Source: Abditibacteriaceae bacterium
GTDB lineage: Bacteria; Armatimonadota; Abditibacteriia; Abditibacteriales; Abditibacteriaceae
Direction of reading: 5' to 3'
Assembly: GCA_019239895.1 (NCBI GenBank)
Contig: JAFAZH010000014.1
Location: forward strand, 1 to 64,000
DNA length: 64,000 bases
Below the pieces are notes generated by a model. It had not been told where the DNA came from, did not search any database, and worked only from the letters and a program-made list of their open reading frames with translations. This document shows positions 1-7,622 of this stretch, piece after piece; within the stretch, counting starts at the first letter, position 1; every line of letters starts with the position of its first letter. A program made the translations under genes and the position numbers.

Positions 1-104
1 TCGTGCTTGCGCTGGGGCGCAGCAGGCGTCATCAACGTCAAATAGGGCATGACGAATTCCCATTCCTCATGGCTCACATCGCTCGGATAGTGCTTGCGGT
101 TCAT
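1..104 (-). pseudogene. IS5-family transposase, N-terminal fragment cut by window edge
   Basis: Reading the minus strand from an ATG at 104 gives 34 codons that begin MNRKHYPSDVSHEEWEFVMP, the typical opening (DUF4096-like) of IS5-family transposases, in which a Y-P-S-D-(L/V)-(S/T) motif is followed by E-x-W. The frame is still open at base 1, so the rest of the gene lies outside the window and whether the element is intact cannot be judged. No terminal inverted repeat is recognisable between the start codon and the small gene at 351. Listed as a fragment only because it is truncated by the edge. The family assignment is by motif recognition. Confidence 0.7.
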
Positions 105-164
105 AGCCGCAAAGTTTATATAAGAAGTTCATAACACGCTCTTAGATGTCGGAGTCTCCTCTTT

Positions 165-225
165 GTCGTGATTTTACGACACAAAAATCATAAATTTATG
201 ACAAATAAATTTTCATTTATACGAC
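165..225. promoter_or_regulatory. Tandem 16-bp dyads upstream of the transposase fragment
   Basis: Bases 165-180 read GTCGT-N6-ACGAC and bases 187-202 contain the perfect palindrome TCATAAATTTATGA followed by C. A third half site ends in ATACGAC at 225. The sites repeat every 22-23 bp, about two helical turns, in a very AT-rich stretch. This spacing is what a dimeric or cooperatively binding repressor would use. Which protein would bind is unknown; the small HTH gene at 624 is one candidate. They could also be subterminal transposase binding sites of the adjacent insertion sequence. Confidence 0.35.
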
Positions 226-350
226 AGTAATCCTGGTCCCGGCCACTTATGCTTAATAACAGGGAGGCCCATTGAGTCACCGTAAACGGCACCCCTCACA
301 GATGGCAACTCTCAAGAATTGTATTCTGTAGAAATTTAAGGTAGTGTCAT

Positions 351-533
351 ATGCTCCACAGTTTAAGCCACCCTGTGGTCTTGCTGACCATAGCGCTTTT
401 CGTCATCATCTTGGGGTCGTTACACCACGCTCAGAAGACCCCAAACCCACGTCTTGCCCACATCCTGATGCTCGTAGCCAGCGGTTTGATGTTGCCCTTG
501 TCTCTCGTTGAGTGGTTTTATTTACGTCCTTAA
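351..533 (+). CDS. Small two-helix membrane protein, hypothetical
   Basis: The 60-residue product has two hydrophobic segments, roughly residues 7-23 (PVVLLTIALFVIILG) and 38-55 (HILMLVASGLMLPLSLVE), joined by a basic, proline-containing loop with HHAQKTPNPR. It therefore probably spans the membrane twice with both ends on the same side. The upstream GGTAG is only a weak ribosome binding site. No family is recognised and there is no operon partner, since the next gene is 90 bp away. The composition supports a real short membrane protein, but the evidence is modest. Confidence 0.45.
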   Translation: MLHSLSHPVVLLTIALFVIILGSLHHAQKTPNPRLAHILMLVASGLMLPLSLVEWFYLRP

Positions 534-623
534 AGGCTCTAAATTAATGAGCTTAGATGGCCTATTTAACACTGCTCGAACTTCATTGATTTAGGCACTC
601 TCAGTCTGTGGCTCGTTAGTAAC

Positions 624-845
624 ATGCGACCTAATCAAGCTTACATTGTTACCAGCAAGGGCAGCGGCCCGATCTTTGAATACCGCATCCAGCACAACTT
701 AAGCCAGGAAGCGATGGCCGACCTGTTGGATTGTAGTGTCAATTGTATCCAGCAGTGCGAGCGACATGGACGGTTACCTGGCAAGCCCGTCACCCGCTAC
801 CGCTTCCAACACCTACTCAATACATTAAAACCACTTGAGAGTTGA
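624..845 (+). CDS. Small XRE-like helix-turn-helix protein
   Basis: The 73-residue product contains one helix-turn-helix resembling the lambda-repressor/XRE class: residues 18-45 read FEYRIQHNLSQEAMADLLDC followed by SVNCIQQCERHGRLPG, with the usual L-S-Q-E-x-(F/M)-A-x-L-L pattern of helices 2 and 3. There is no additional effector or toxin domain, so it is either a minimal DNA-binding regulator or a remnant of a mobile element, which would fit the transposase fragment at the window start. The palindromes at 165-225 are a possible operator. No cognate toxin gene is visible beside it. Confidence 0.5.
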   Translation: MRPNQAYIVTSKGSGPIFEYRIQHNLSQEAMADLLDCSVNCIQQCERHGRLPGKPVTRYRFQHLLNTLKPLES

Positions 846-1019
846 TCCTGTTCACTGAGACAGATACCCACCTGAAGCTTACCCCAAGCCCAAATCGCTG
901 TATACAAAATTTCCCACTTAAGTAATGCTGAATAGCGACTTGTAAATTTGTAGAGGCCAAAACAGCACATCAGAAATTCCCATAGCTACACCGGGAGTTT
1001 TCATAAGCGGGCACAACTT

Positions 1020-1106
1020 ATGGATCTCTCGCCACAGCATTGCCACAAATGCAGCAAACGATTTTACCGGATTGGCTGGTTCAACAAAGAAGACCGTCCC
1101 TCCTAA
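1020..1106 (+). CDS. Possible 28-residue Cys-x2-Cys peptide
   Basis: An ATG at 1020 opens a 28-codon frame encoding a basic peptide with the segment QHCHKCSKRFYRIGWF, in which H-C-H-x-C resembles one knuckle of a small zinc ribbon. No strong ribosome binding site precedes it and nothing downstream completes a second Cys pair. It may be the start of a decayed gene. It is included because the Cys/His spacing is unusual for random sequence. Confidence 0.2.
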   Translation: MDLSPQHCHKCSKRFYRIGWFNKEDRPS

Positions 1107-1270
1107 ACCGTTAGATCAATGTGCAGAGGAGTTAACAATCCTACTCGCGCTCCTTGATTAGCGGCTACTATTAGGCAAGAGTCCAGCACAATTTGCATCG
1201 CATGAGAATATCTCAGTGGGTTGCTTAGTCTAATCAGTGAGCTATGCGACGGACACAGCAAGGCTACTGG

Positions 1271-1300
1271 GAGACCTCAATCTGCGTTGAGACCTCAATC
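1271..1300. repeat. 12-bp direct repeat, 6 bp apart
   Basis: The sequence GAGACCTCAATC occurs at 1271-1282 and again at 1289-1300, separated by TGCGTT. It lies about 120 bp upstream of the helicase start. It could be a regulator binding pair or a short duplication. No function can be assigned. Confidence 0.4.
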
Positions 1301-1418
1301 GGAGAAGCATAATGTGGTAGCATCGAAATATACTCTAGGTTAGCTTGGATTAAGCCACATGAAGTCTTCCATATCATCGCTGCTGATGTTTGAAGTGTAG
1401 TGTAGGGTGTTGTGCCGT

Positions 1419-3443
1419 ATGAACGTAAAGACCTTCGTTATCAGATCGGAAGCGCCGTCTGCGGCGCTGGCTTTGGTTAAGCTGTCTCTTGAAAAGTATC
1501 AGCGCGAGTTGAATGCGGCCCAGTTGGAAGCTGTGACGACCACGCAGGGGCCAGTCTTGGTGGTGGCTGGCGCGGGCACTGGTAAAACCAAAACCCTCAC
1601 TTATCGCGCGGCTTACCTCGTGGCAATGGGCGTGCCCGCCTCGGAAATCCTCCTGCTCACCTTCACCCGCCGTGCCGCGCAAGAGATGCTGCGTCGCGCT
1701 GCTACTGTCGGTGATGCCCGCGCCGCCGATATTGCCGGGGGCACTTTTCACGCTTACGCCAACCGCGTGCTTCGTCAACATGGGGCGGCTTTGGGATTAG
1801 GCCCCAACTTCACCGTGCTCGACCAAGCGGATGCCGAAGATACCATTGATTACTGCCGCACCGCCCTTGGCTTGCATGATAAAGGCACGCGCTTCCCTCG
1901 CAAATTTGTGCTTAATGACATGATCAGTGCTGCCGCCAATAAACAACAAAGCATTGAAGAGGTGGTGCTGCAAGGTTATCCCCATTTCGAGCATTGTCTG
2001 GAGGATATTGGAAAGTTAGCGAAGTTTTATAGCCATTATAAGCAGACCAATAATCTCCTCGATTATGATGATCTCTTAACGCAATTGCAGCGACTGTTAT
2101 TAGAGCATCCGGCTATTCATCGGCGTATCGCTGGTGGCTGGCGCTACGTGATGGTGGATGAGTATCAAGATACGAATTTAGTGCAGGCAGAGTTGACGAA
2201 GCTACTCAGCAGCGTGCATGGCAATGTGATGGCAGTGGGTGACGATGCCCAGTCTATCTACGCGTTTCGAGGCGCGAATTATCGCAATATCCTGGATTTT
2301 CCTCAAGCTTACCCCGGTTGTAAAATCATCAAATTAGAAGAAAACTACCGCAGCACGCAACGCATCCTTGATGTCACGAATTTTATTATTAACCAGGCGC
2401 AGGAGAAGTTCTCCAAGCATCTTTATACGCGTCGTGAGCCTGCTGGTGAGTTTCCCGCTTTAGTGACTGCGCCCGATGAAAACATGCAGTCGGCGTTTGT
2501 CGCGCAACGCATTTTAGAACTGCGCGAAGAGGGCGTGCCCCTGCATGAAATCGCCGTCTTAATGCGCAATGGACGCAACTCTTTTGATCTGGAAATTGAG
2601 TTGCAGCGTCGCAAGATTCCCTTTGTTAAATACGGCGGGCAAAAACTGGTGGAAGCGGCCCACATTCGAGATTTTCTGAGCTATCTCAAAGTTCTGCATA
2701 ATCCAAAAGACCTCGTGAGTTGGAACCGTATTCTGCTGTTGCTTGAAGGGGTCGGCCCCAGAACGGCGCGGGGCGTGACAGACTGGATTAAAGATGCGGA
2801 GGAACCTTATAGCCTCGAACGCGCTACGGCCTCGCGTAAATACGTGTTGGCGCTGCGCGAGTTGGGCGAGTTATTAGGGCGTTTAGCCAGACCAGAAATT
2901 TCGCTGTCGAATATCACGGAAGCCGTGTTAGCTTACTACTTGCCACTCTTACGGCGGCATTACTTTGAAGACCATCCGCGCCGCGAGGCTGATCTGGAAA
3001 ACTTTCTAACCATCATCTCAAGCTCGGATAGTGTGGAATCATTACTCTCTGAATTAGCCCTCGATCCCGTTGACCAGGCCGCGACTTATGAACGATTAGA
3101 AAATGATGAAAAGCCGTTAGTGCTGTCTACCATTCATTCCGCCAAAGGATTGGAATGGCATGCTGTCTTTCTGATTAATGCCTTAGATGGCATTATTCCT
3201 TCCAGCTACGCCCTCGGTAATTCGACTGAATTAGATGAAGAGCTACGCTTGTTGTATGTAGCTCTTACCCGCGCCCAAAATCTGCTTTATATGTGCTACC
3301 CCTCGTTGGCTTCACGTCGTGGTTATGATTATTACCTGACCAATCCATCGCGCTTCTTAAAAGAGTTGCCGGGAGAAATTTATGAGCGGCTTTTATTAGT
3401 GGAAGAACCCGCAGTGAACCTGGCGCTTAATGAACCGGCTTAG
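1419..3443 (+). CDS. UvrD/PcrA/Rep-family superfamily I DNA helicase
   Basis: ATP-dependent 3'-5' DNA helicase of superfamily 1A, expected in DNA repair or replication restart. Visible motifs in order: Walker A GAGTGKT (about residues 51-57), motif Ia TFTRRAAQEMLRR, Walker B VDEYQDTN (about residue 245), motif III GDDAQSIYAFRGA, motif IV LEENYRSTQ, motif V STIHSAKGLEWHAVF and motif VI EELRLLYVALTRAQ. At 674 residues it is slightly shorter than E. coli UvrD and lacks a long C-terminal tail. The frame is open from a GTG at 1407, but the ATG at 1419 is the more natural start; neither has a strong ribosome binding site. It stands alone, followed by an inverted-repeat element. It could equally be called PcrA or Rep. 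Confidence 0.95.
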   Translation: MNVKTFVIRSEAPSAALALVKLSLEKYQRELNAAQLEAVTTTQGPVLVVAGAGTGKTKTLTYRAAYLVAMGVPASEILLLTFTRRAAQEMLRRAATVGDARAADIAGGTFHAYANRVLRQHGAALGLGPNFTVLDQADAEDTIDYCRTALGLHDKGTRFPRKFVLNDMISAAANKQQSIEEVVLQGYPHFEHCLEDIGKLAKFYSHYKQTNNLLDYDDLLTQLQRLLLEHPAIHRRIAGGWRYVMVDEYQDTNLVQAELTKLLSSVHGNVMAVGDDAQSIYAFRGANYRNILDFPQAYPGCKIIKLEENYRSTQRILDVTNFIINQAQEKFSKHLYTRREPAGEFPALVTAPDENMQSAFVAQRILELREEGVPLHEIAVLMRNGRNSFDLEIELQRRKIPFVKYGGQKLVEAAHIRDFLSYLKVLHNPKDLVSWNRILLLLEGVGPRTARGVTDWIKDAEEPYSLERATASRKYVLALRELGELLGRLARPEISLSNITEAVLAYYLPLLRRHYFEDHPRREADLENFLTIISSSDSVESLLSELALDPVDQAATYERLENDEKPLVLSTIHSAKGLEWHAVFLINALDGIIPSSYALGNSTELDEELRLLYVALTRAQNLLYMCYPSLASRRGYDYYLTNPSRFLKELPGEIYERLLLVEEPAVNLALNEPA

Positions 3444-3450
3444 TTTCTTT

Positions 3451-3582
3451 TTACCACAAAGACACAAAGGGCACAAAGAAGAAAACAGGAAACAGCATAC
3501 CAGTTCATGCTAACTACTACGTTTCCTGTTTTCTGTATCCTATATTCTCTTTTCTTTGTGCCCTTTGTGTCTTTGTGGTGAA
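3451..3582. repeat. Interrupted palindrome, family A (copy 1)
   Basis: The left arm runs CCACAAAGACACAAAGGGCA and onwards from 3454; the right arm at about 3551-3582 is its reverse complement and ends in TTTGTGGTGAA. The inner sequences AGAAAACAGGAAAC and GTTTCCTGTTTTCT also pair, so transcription would give a long hairpin. Related copies are at 13301, 16753 and, more diverged, 47048. It may serve as a terminator for the helicase gene. Confidence 0.85.
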
Positions 3583-3660
3583 TAAAAAACCAACTAACTT
3601 TCGTATACTGCACAAACGTCGGATTAGCTTTTATTTACTGAGTCGAAGCGAGACTTTATC

Positions 3661-4329
3661 ATGCCGAAGGCTATTGCTATTGTGAGTGGCGGATTGGATT
3701 CCGTGACCTTAGCTTATCTACTCCATTCCGAAAATTATGACCTGCATCTGCTAGCCTTTAATTATGGTCAGCGTCATGCCAAAGAAATAGATTATGCGCG
3801 GCGTTGTGCCCACAGGCTGGATGCCGAGTTTGATATTGTGGATTTAGCGGCCCTGGGGCAACTGCTCAAAGGTTCGGCCTTGACGGATGACATAGCGATT
3901 CCGCATGGGCACTATACAGCGCCTTCAATGGCGGTGACAGTCGTGCCCAATCGTAACGCGATTATGCTATCTATCGCTTATGGTGTTGCCGTGGCCGAGA
4001 ATGCCGAAGTGGTGGCGACCGGAGTCCACGCCGGAGATCATCCGATTTATCCCGACTGCCGCCTGGCCTTCATTGATTCCTTCAACATGATGCAGCGTGT
4101 GGCAGTGGAAGGCTATGGGAATCCGAACTTACGCTTGCACGCGCCCTTTGTGCAAATAGGCAAGCATGACATTGTCGCTATTGGAGCGCGGTTAGGTGTG
4201 CCTTTCGAGGATACCTGGAGTTGCTATGAGGGCGGTGACGTGCATTGTGGGCAGTGTGGCACTTGCGTTGAGCGCAGGGAATCCTTCACCCTGGCAGGTG
4301 TGCCCGATCCCACTGCGTATCAGTCGTAG
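3661..4329 (+). CDS. queC: 7-cyano-7-deazaguanine synthase QueC
   Basis: QueC converts 7-carboxy-7-deazaguanine to preQ0 using ATP and ammonia, in the cytoplasmic pathway to queuosine. The N-terminus carries the PP-loop SGGLDSVTLAYLL (residues 9-21), which binds ATP. The C-terminus has the zinc site with pattern C-x8-C-x2-C-x2-C in CYEGGDVHCGQCGTCVERR. The 222-residue length is normal for the family. The next gene, queE, starts 5 bp after the stop, so the two are co-transcribed and catalyse consecutive steps. No preQ1 riboswitch fold is apparent in the short leader. queD and queF are not in the window. Confidence 0.96.
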   Translation: MPKAIAIVSGGLDSVTLAYLLHSENYDLHLLAFNYGQRHAKEIDYARRCAHRLDAEFDIVDLAALGQLLKGSALTDDIAIPHGHYTAPSMAVTVVPNRNAIMLSIAYGVAVAENAEVVATGVHAGDHPIYPDCRLAFIDSFNMMQRVAVEGYGNPNLRLHAPFVQIGKHDIVAIGARLGVPFEDTWSCYEGGDVHCGQCGTCVERRESFTLAGVPDPTAYQS

Positions 4330-4334
4330 CGATT

Positions 4335-5084
4335 ATGGATAAAAAGATTCTTGTCAATGAAATCTTTGGGCCGACGATTCAAGGTGAAGGCGCACTGATT
4401 GGCAAGCCGACAATTTTTGTGCGCACGGGTAGCTGCGATTATCGCTGTCATTGGTGCGATACGCTCTATGCTGTTTTGCCAGAGTATCGGCACGAATGGA
4501 CGCCCATGACGGCGGAAGCTATTCTGGAAGAAGTTGCACGTTTATCCGCCGGGCACCCTATTCTGATTACAATTTCTGGGGGCAATCCGGCCTTGCAGCC
4601 GTTGGAGCCTTTACTGGATATAGGCCATCAGTGTGGCTTTACTTTCGCCTTAGAAACCCAGGGTTCGGTGGCACGTTCCTGGTTCGCCAAGCTCGACCAT
4701 TTAGTGCTTTCGCCTAAACCACCCAGTTCGGCCATGTCCACTGATTGGGAGAAATTAGCTGCTTGTGTAGCCGCCGCTGGTTCACAGACCCACACAGTTC
4801 TGAAAATTGTCGTTTTTGATGAAGAGGATTACGCCTATGCACGGCGGGTTGGCGCAGCCTTGCCGCATCTGCCGATCTATTTGCAGATTGGTAATCCCAC
4901 TCCGCTGCAAAGTGTTCAGGGCACAGCAGATGAAACTTTCTTCTCTTCTCAGCAACCCAACCTATGCGCTATGGAGCAACACTTATCGTGGCTCTTAGAT
5001 AGGGTCACCGCCGACGGCTGGAATGAAGTCACGGTGCTGCCACAATTGCATGTGCTGCTGTGGGGCAATAAGCGCGGCGTATGA
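4335..5084 (+). CDS. queE: 7-carboxy-7-deazaguanine synthase QueE
   Basis: Radical SAM enzyme that contracts the ring of 6-carboxytetrahydropterin to 7-carboxy-7-deazaguanine. The N-terminus has FGPTIQGEGALIGKPTIFVR, the family signature, followed by the cluster-binding C-x3-C-x2-C in CDYRCHWCDTLY (about residues 34-45). The glycine-rich SAM motif appears as ISGGNPAL; most relatives have GGEP at this position, so the N replacing E is a small variation. The 249 residues are at the long end of the family. It follows queC by 5 bp and must share its transcript. Confidence 0.94.
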   Translation: MDKKILVNEIFGPTIQGEGALIGKPTIFVRTGSCDYRCHWCDTLYAVLPEYRHEWTPMTAEAILEEVARLSAGHPILITISGGNPALQPLEPLLDIGHQCGFTFALETQGSVARSWFAKLDHLVLSPKPPSSAMSTDWEKLAACVAAAGSQTHTVLKIVVFDEEDYAYARRVGAALPHLPIYLQIGNPTPLQSVQGTADETFFSSQQPNLCAMEQHLSWLLDRVTADGWNEVTVLPQLHVLLWGNKRGV

Positions 5085-5209
5085 GCAGAGAGATGCTAAG
5101 CCTTGGGCATGAAGTATGTCACTGCTATTTGATGCCACTATTTATTGTGTTAGAATTTGCATTGCCCTGAACGAGCAAGATGAAATAAGAGAAAAGAGGC
5201 GTATGGCCT

Positions 5210-5986
5210 ATGGTAGACAATCAGCAGAATGGAGTTATTGGAAACGATATTACCTATCGTAGCGGCGATGCGGACATCAAAGCTTACCTGGCCCAGCCCG
5301 ATCCTCAAGGAGCTTGCGACCAGAACGCTGATATGGCAGTGCCTCGACCTGGGCTTATTGTCATTCATGAAATCTGGGGTTTAACGGAGCACATACGCGA
5401 TGTGGCGCGGCGTTTTGCCGGGCGAGGCTATGCTGTGTTAGCGCCTGACCTCTTCACGCGGGAAGGATCGCCGCAAATTGATCCGACTGACCGCGCCTCC
5501 ATAATGAAGTTTATCGGTGCCATCCCTGACCGGCGCGTGGTGGCTGATCTCGAAGCGGGTGTTGATTATCTGCAAGGGCCACCGGTTAAGACGAGTCGAG
5601 TCGGGAGCATCGGTTTCTGTATGGGTGGCCTTTACTCCTATCTGCTGGCAGTGCATAGCACTCAACTGGCGGCAGCAGTAGATTTTTATGGTCGTATTGT
5701 TTACGCTGAGAAAACGGCTAATAAGCCCGCCTCACCGTTGGATTTGGTGGCTCAACTCAAGTGCCCATTATTAGGCAACTTTGGCGAGGCCGACCAGGGT
5801 ATTCCAGTAGCCGATGTAGAACAACTGCGGGAACGATTGCAAACTGTTGCTCAGCCGTCGAAGATTAATGTCTACCCGGGAGCCGGGCACGCTTTCTTCA
5901 ATGATACGCGACCTGCCTATCATAAAGAAGCGGCAGATGCTGCGTGGCGTGAGACATTACAGTTCCTCCAGGCGCACTTAAGTTAA
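5210..5986 (+). CDS. Dienelactone hydrolase family protein
   Basis: Alpha/beta hydrolase of the dienelactone hydrolase family, cytoplasmic, 258 residues. The nucleophile elbow is GFCMGG, with cysteine as in carboxymethylenebutenolidase; the probable acid is in NFGEADQGIP and the histidine in GAGHAFFND, giving a Cys-Asp-His triad. An N-terminal block VIHEIWGLTEHIRDVARRFA forms the family's conserved oxyanion region. A GAGG about 10 bp upstream of the ATG at 5210 supports the start; another ATG at 5203 is out of frame. There are no aromatic-degradation genes beside it, so the substrate is unknown. Confidence 0.9.
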   Translation: MVDNQQNGVIGNDITYRSGDADIKAYLAQPDPQGACDQNADMAVPRPGLIVIHEIWGLTEHIRDVARRFAGRGYAVLAPDLFTREGSPQIDPTDRASIMKFIGAIPDRRVVADLEAGVDYLQGPPVKTSRVGSIGFCMGGLYSYLLAVHSTQLAAAVDFYGRIVYAEKTANKPASPLDLVAQLKCPLLGNFGEADQGIPVADVEQLRERLQTVAQPSKINVYPGAGHAFFNDTRPAYHKEAADAAWRETLQFLQAHLS

Positions 5987-6279
5987 AAGGCCAAAGGTAA
6001 GTGGCAAGCGCATAGCCACTGCCAATGTCTTGCAGCCATAGTGAAATGTCTGGTAAACATAGCCCGTAACCGTGCGCTGACTACCGCGAAAAGCACCTTT
6101 TGGTGCCAGGAGCCTGAGCCGCGAACATCATAGGCGTCACTATCACTGCTGTTAGGGTGAAAGGGGGAATTATAGGCATTGATTTTGCAACCGTAAAGCC
6201 TCACGTAAACGACGTCTCGATTTGTCAAAATTTGCTCCACAAAATTTATTCAGAGAAGTACCAAGGAGGATGTTCGTAA
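5987..6279. other. Intergenic interval, nothing recognised
   Basis: This stretch of about 290 bp lies between the hydrolase and the secreted protein gene. The only open frame across it, on the minus strand, has an atypical Trp/His/Cys-rich composition and no ribosome binding site. A clear AAGGAGG ribosome binding site for the following gene is at about 6263. No hairpin terminator with a T-run is visible after the hydrolase. Confidence 0.4.
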
Positions 6280-7479
6280 ATGGACTGTACAACGAAGAGG
6301 ACAACAGGACGTTTGATGTGTGCCGTGGCCGCTGGTGTAATCGCTATTGCGCCGATGGCTCAGGCGCGGAGGCATCGCAACCGGAACACGACAGATACTG
6401 CCACCACGACGACAACGACCAGCACTGACACTTCGACTACCAGCAGTGGTAGCATGAGTGGCGGTAGCATGGGCAGCGGCACAGGTAGTAGCATGATGAT
6501 GTCATCTACGCCCACCCAGGTCACGGGCCAGGTCTTACGCTACTATGTAGACCGCACTGGCTATGTCACTGCAATGGACATTCAGACAGCTAATGGCACA
6601 GAAATGGTGCGCTTTGCACCCGGTATGGGCCAGCGTATTTTTTCAACCTATCCCGTTGGTGGCCAGGCTTCGGTCTGGGTCATGGGTAGTCCTTATGGCA
6701 CTGGCATGACGCGTTGGGATGTGGTTGGTATGGGCAATACCATGCCCACTGTGATGATGCAGCCCTATACAGTGCGCGACGTGGATTTGTTGCAAGCTGA
6801 GCCTTACATCATGGCGGGTACCAAACTGGTCACCATTGCGGGCAAGCTGCGTCGTTTCGTCGTTGGCCCCACGGGCGAAGTCTTGGGCTTGGTCTTGACC
6901 AACCCTACCATGCCGAGCATGATGAACCGTCACCTCAAGAACTCCGGGGCGAGCATGACGAATGCCTCAATGACTACTGACACCACGAGTGGGAGTATGT
7001 CTGGTGGCATGATGTCCAGCGACATGACTATGATGTCTGGTGATGTGTTAGTGCGAGTCCCCCGTGAAGAGCGCCAGATTGATCCAGGTGCGGCAGGCAC
7101 AGCACGGCTCGCTCCCTTGTTCAAAGGCGCTGATGTTGAAGTCACAGGTTATCCTGAAGCACCGCGTTACGGTGTAATTTCCCTCTATCCCAATCGCATT
7201 GACGCGACAGCCCTTGTGGTCAATGGACGTGCTGTGGGCGCTGTTGGCTTCCCCCGCATGATGCGCCGACGCGGTGAAACACTCTTCGGCTTCGATCTCA
7301 TGGGAACCGATAAGAATAAGCGGACGCCGGAAGAGATGAATGCCGCCCAAATGGGTTACACCATCTATGATCCCTCCGGGATGAGCGTTGGCACTGGCGG
7401 GATGAATGGCACTGGCACCACGCCAGGCACTTCCGGTGGCACCTCCTCATCCAGCACCACGACTGGCACCAGCCAGTAA
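6280..7479 (+). CDS. Secreted Met/Ser/Thr/Gly-rich protein, hypothetical
   Basis: The 399-residue product starts with a Sec-type signal peptide: basic residues (KRTTGR), a hydrophobic stretch MCAVAAGVIAIAPM, then AQA as a likely cleavage site near residue 28. The mature part begins with a Thr/Ser/Met-rich low-complexity stretch (GSMSGGSMGSGTGSSMMMSS), has two similar central segments (residues about 65-115 and 175-215) resembling small beta-barrel repeats with VTGQVLRYYVDRTGYV and VTIAGKLRRFVVGPTGEV, and ends in another Gly/Thr/Ser tail. Methionine clusters could bind copper or other soft metals, but this is inference. A strong AAGGAGG precedes the start and a bidirectional terminator follows. 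No named family is recognised. Confidence 0.75.
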   Translation: MDCTTKRTTGRLMCAVAAGVIAIAPMAQARRHRNRNTTDTATTTTTTSTDTSTTSSGSMSGGSMGSGTGSSMMMSSTPTQVTGQVLRYYVDRTGYVTAMDIQTANGTEMVRFAPGMGQRIFSTYPVGGQASVWVMGSPYGTGMTRWDVVGMGNTMPTVMMQPYTVRDVDLLQAEPYIMAGTKLVTIAGKLRRFVVGPTGEVLGLVLTNPTMPSMMNRHLKNSGASMTNASMTTDTTSGSMSGGMMSSDMTMMSGDVLVRVPREERQIDPGAAGTARLAPLFKGADVEVTGYPEAPRYGVISLYPNRIDATALVVNGRAVGAVGFPRMMRRRGETLFGFDLMGTDKNKRTPEEMNAAQMGYTIYDPSGMSVGTGGMNGTGTTPGTSGGTSSSSTTTGTSQ

Positions 7480-7521
7480 TACCAGTTGTGAAGCAATTCC
7501 CTTAAGGGGTGGCTAAAACCT

Positions 7522-7558
7522 AAAACGAGTTGACACTGCATAAGTGTCAACTCGTTTT
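7522..7558. terminator. Bidirectional intrinsic terminator hairpin
   Basis: A perfect 16-bp stem, AAAACGAGTTGACACT (7522-7537) and its reverse complement (7543-7558), encloses a 5-nt loop. The stem ends in TTTT on either strand, so it can stop transcription in both directions. It closes the gene ending at 7479. Because it lies inside the longest possible frame of the following priA gene, it also argues for the downstream priA start at 7623. Confidence 0.88.
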
Positions 7559-7622
7559 GCTGTTAACTATCTGCTATGTTGCTCCACTGTGTTGCCACTT
7601 CCTTGCTAAAATAGAATGCGAT

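Larger units (their letters stand above)
846..1418. other. Gene-poor interval with little recognisable content
   Basis: This 573-bp stretch has no convincing long gene. It contains one possible 28-codon reading frame at 1020 and a 12-bp direct repeat at 1271-1300, both listed separately. No tRNA, riboswitch or terminator-like hairpin is apparent. It may be decayed mobile-element DNA left between the small orphan genes and the helicase. Confidence 0.5.

Noticed and set aside
3590-3660. Possible preQ1 riboswitch before queC
   Set aside because: No H-type pseudoknot or A-rich tail arrangement could be made out; the segment is short and follows a repeat.
5983-6240. 85-codon minus-strand frame after the hydrolase
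   Set aside because: Atypical composition, no ribosome binding site and no family resemblance.
7530-7622. Earlier start for priA at 7530
   Set aside because: It begins inside a perfect terminator hairpin and adds a Cys/Leu-rich segment unlike PriA; the ATG at 7623 is better.
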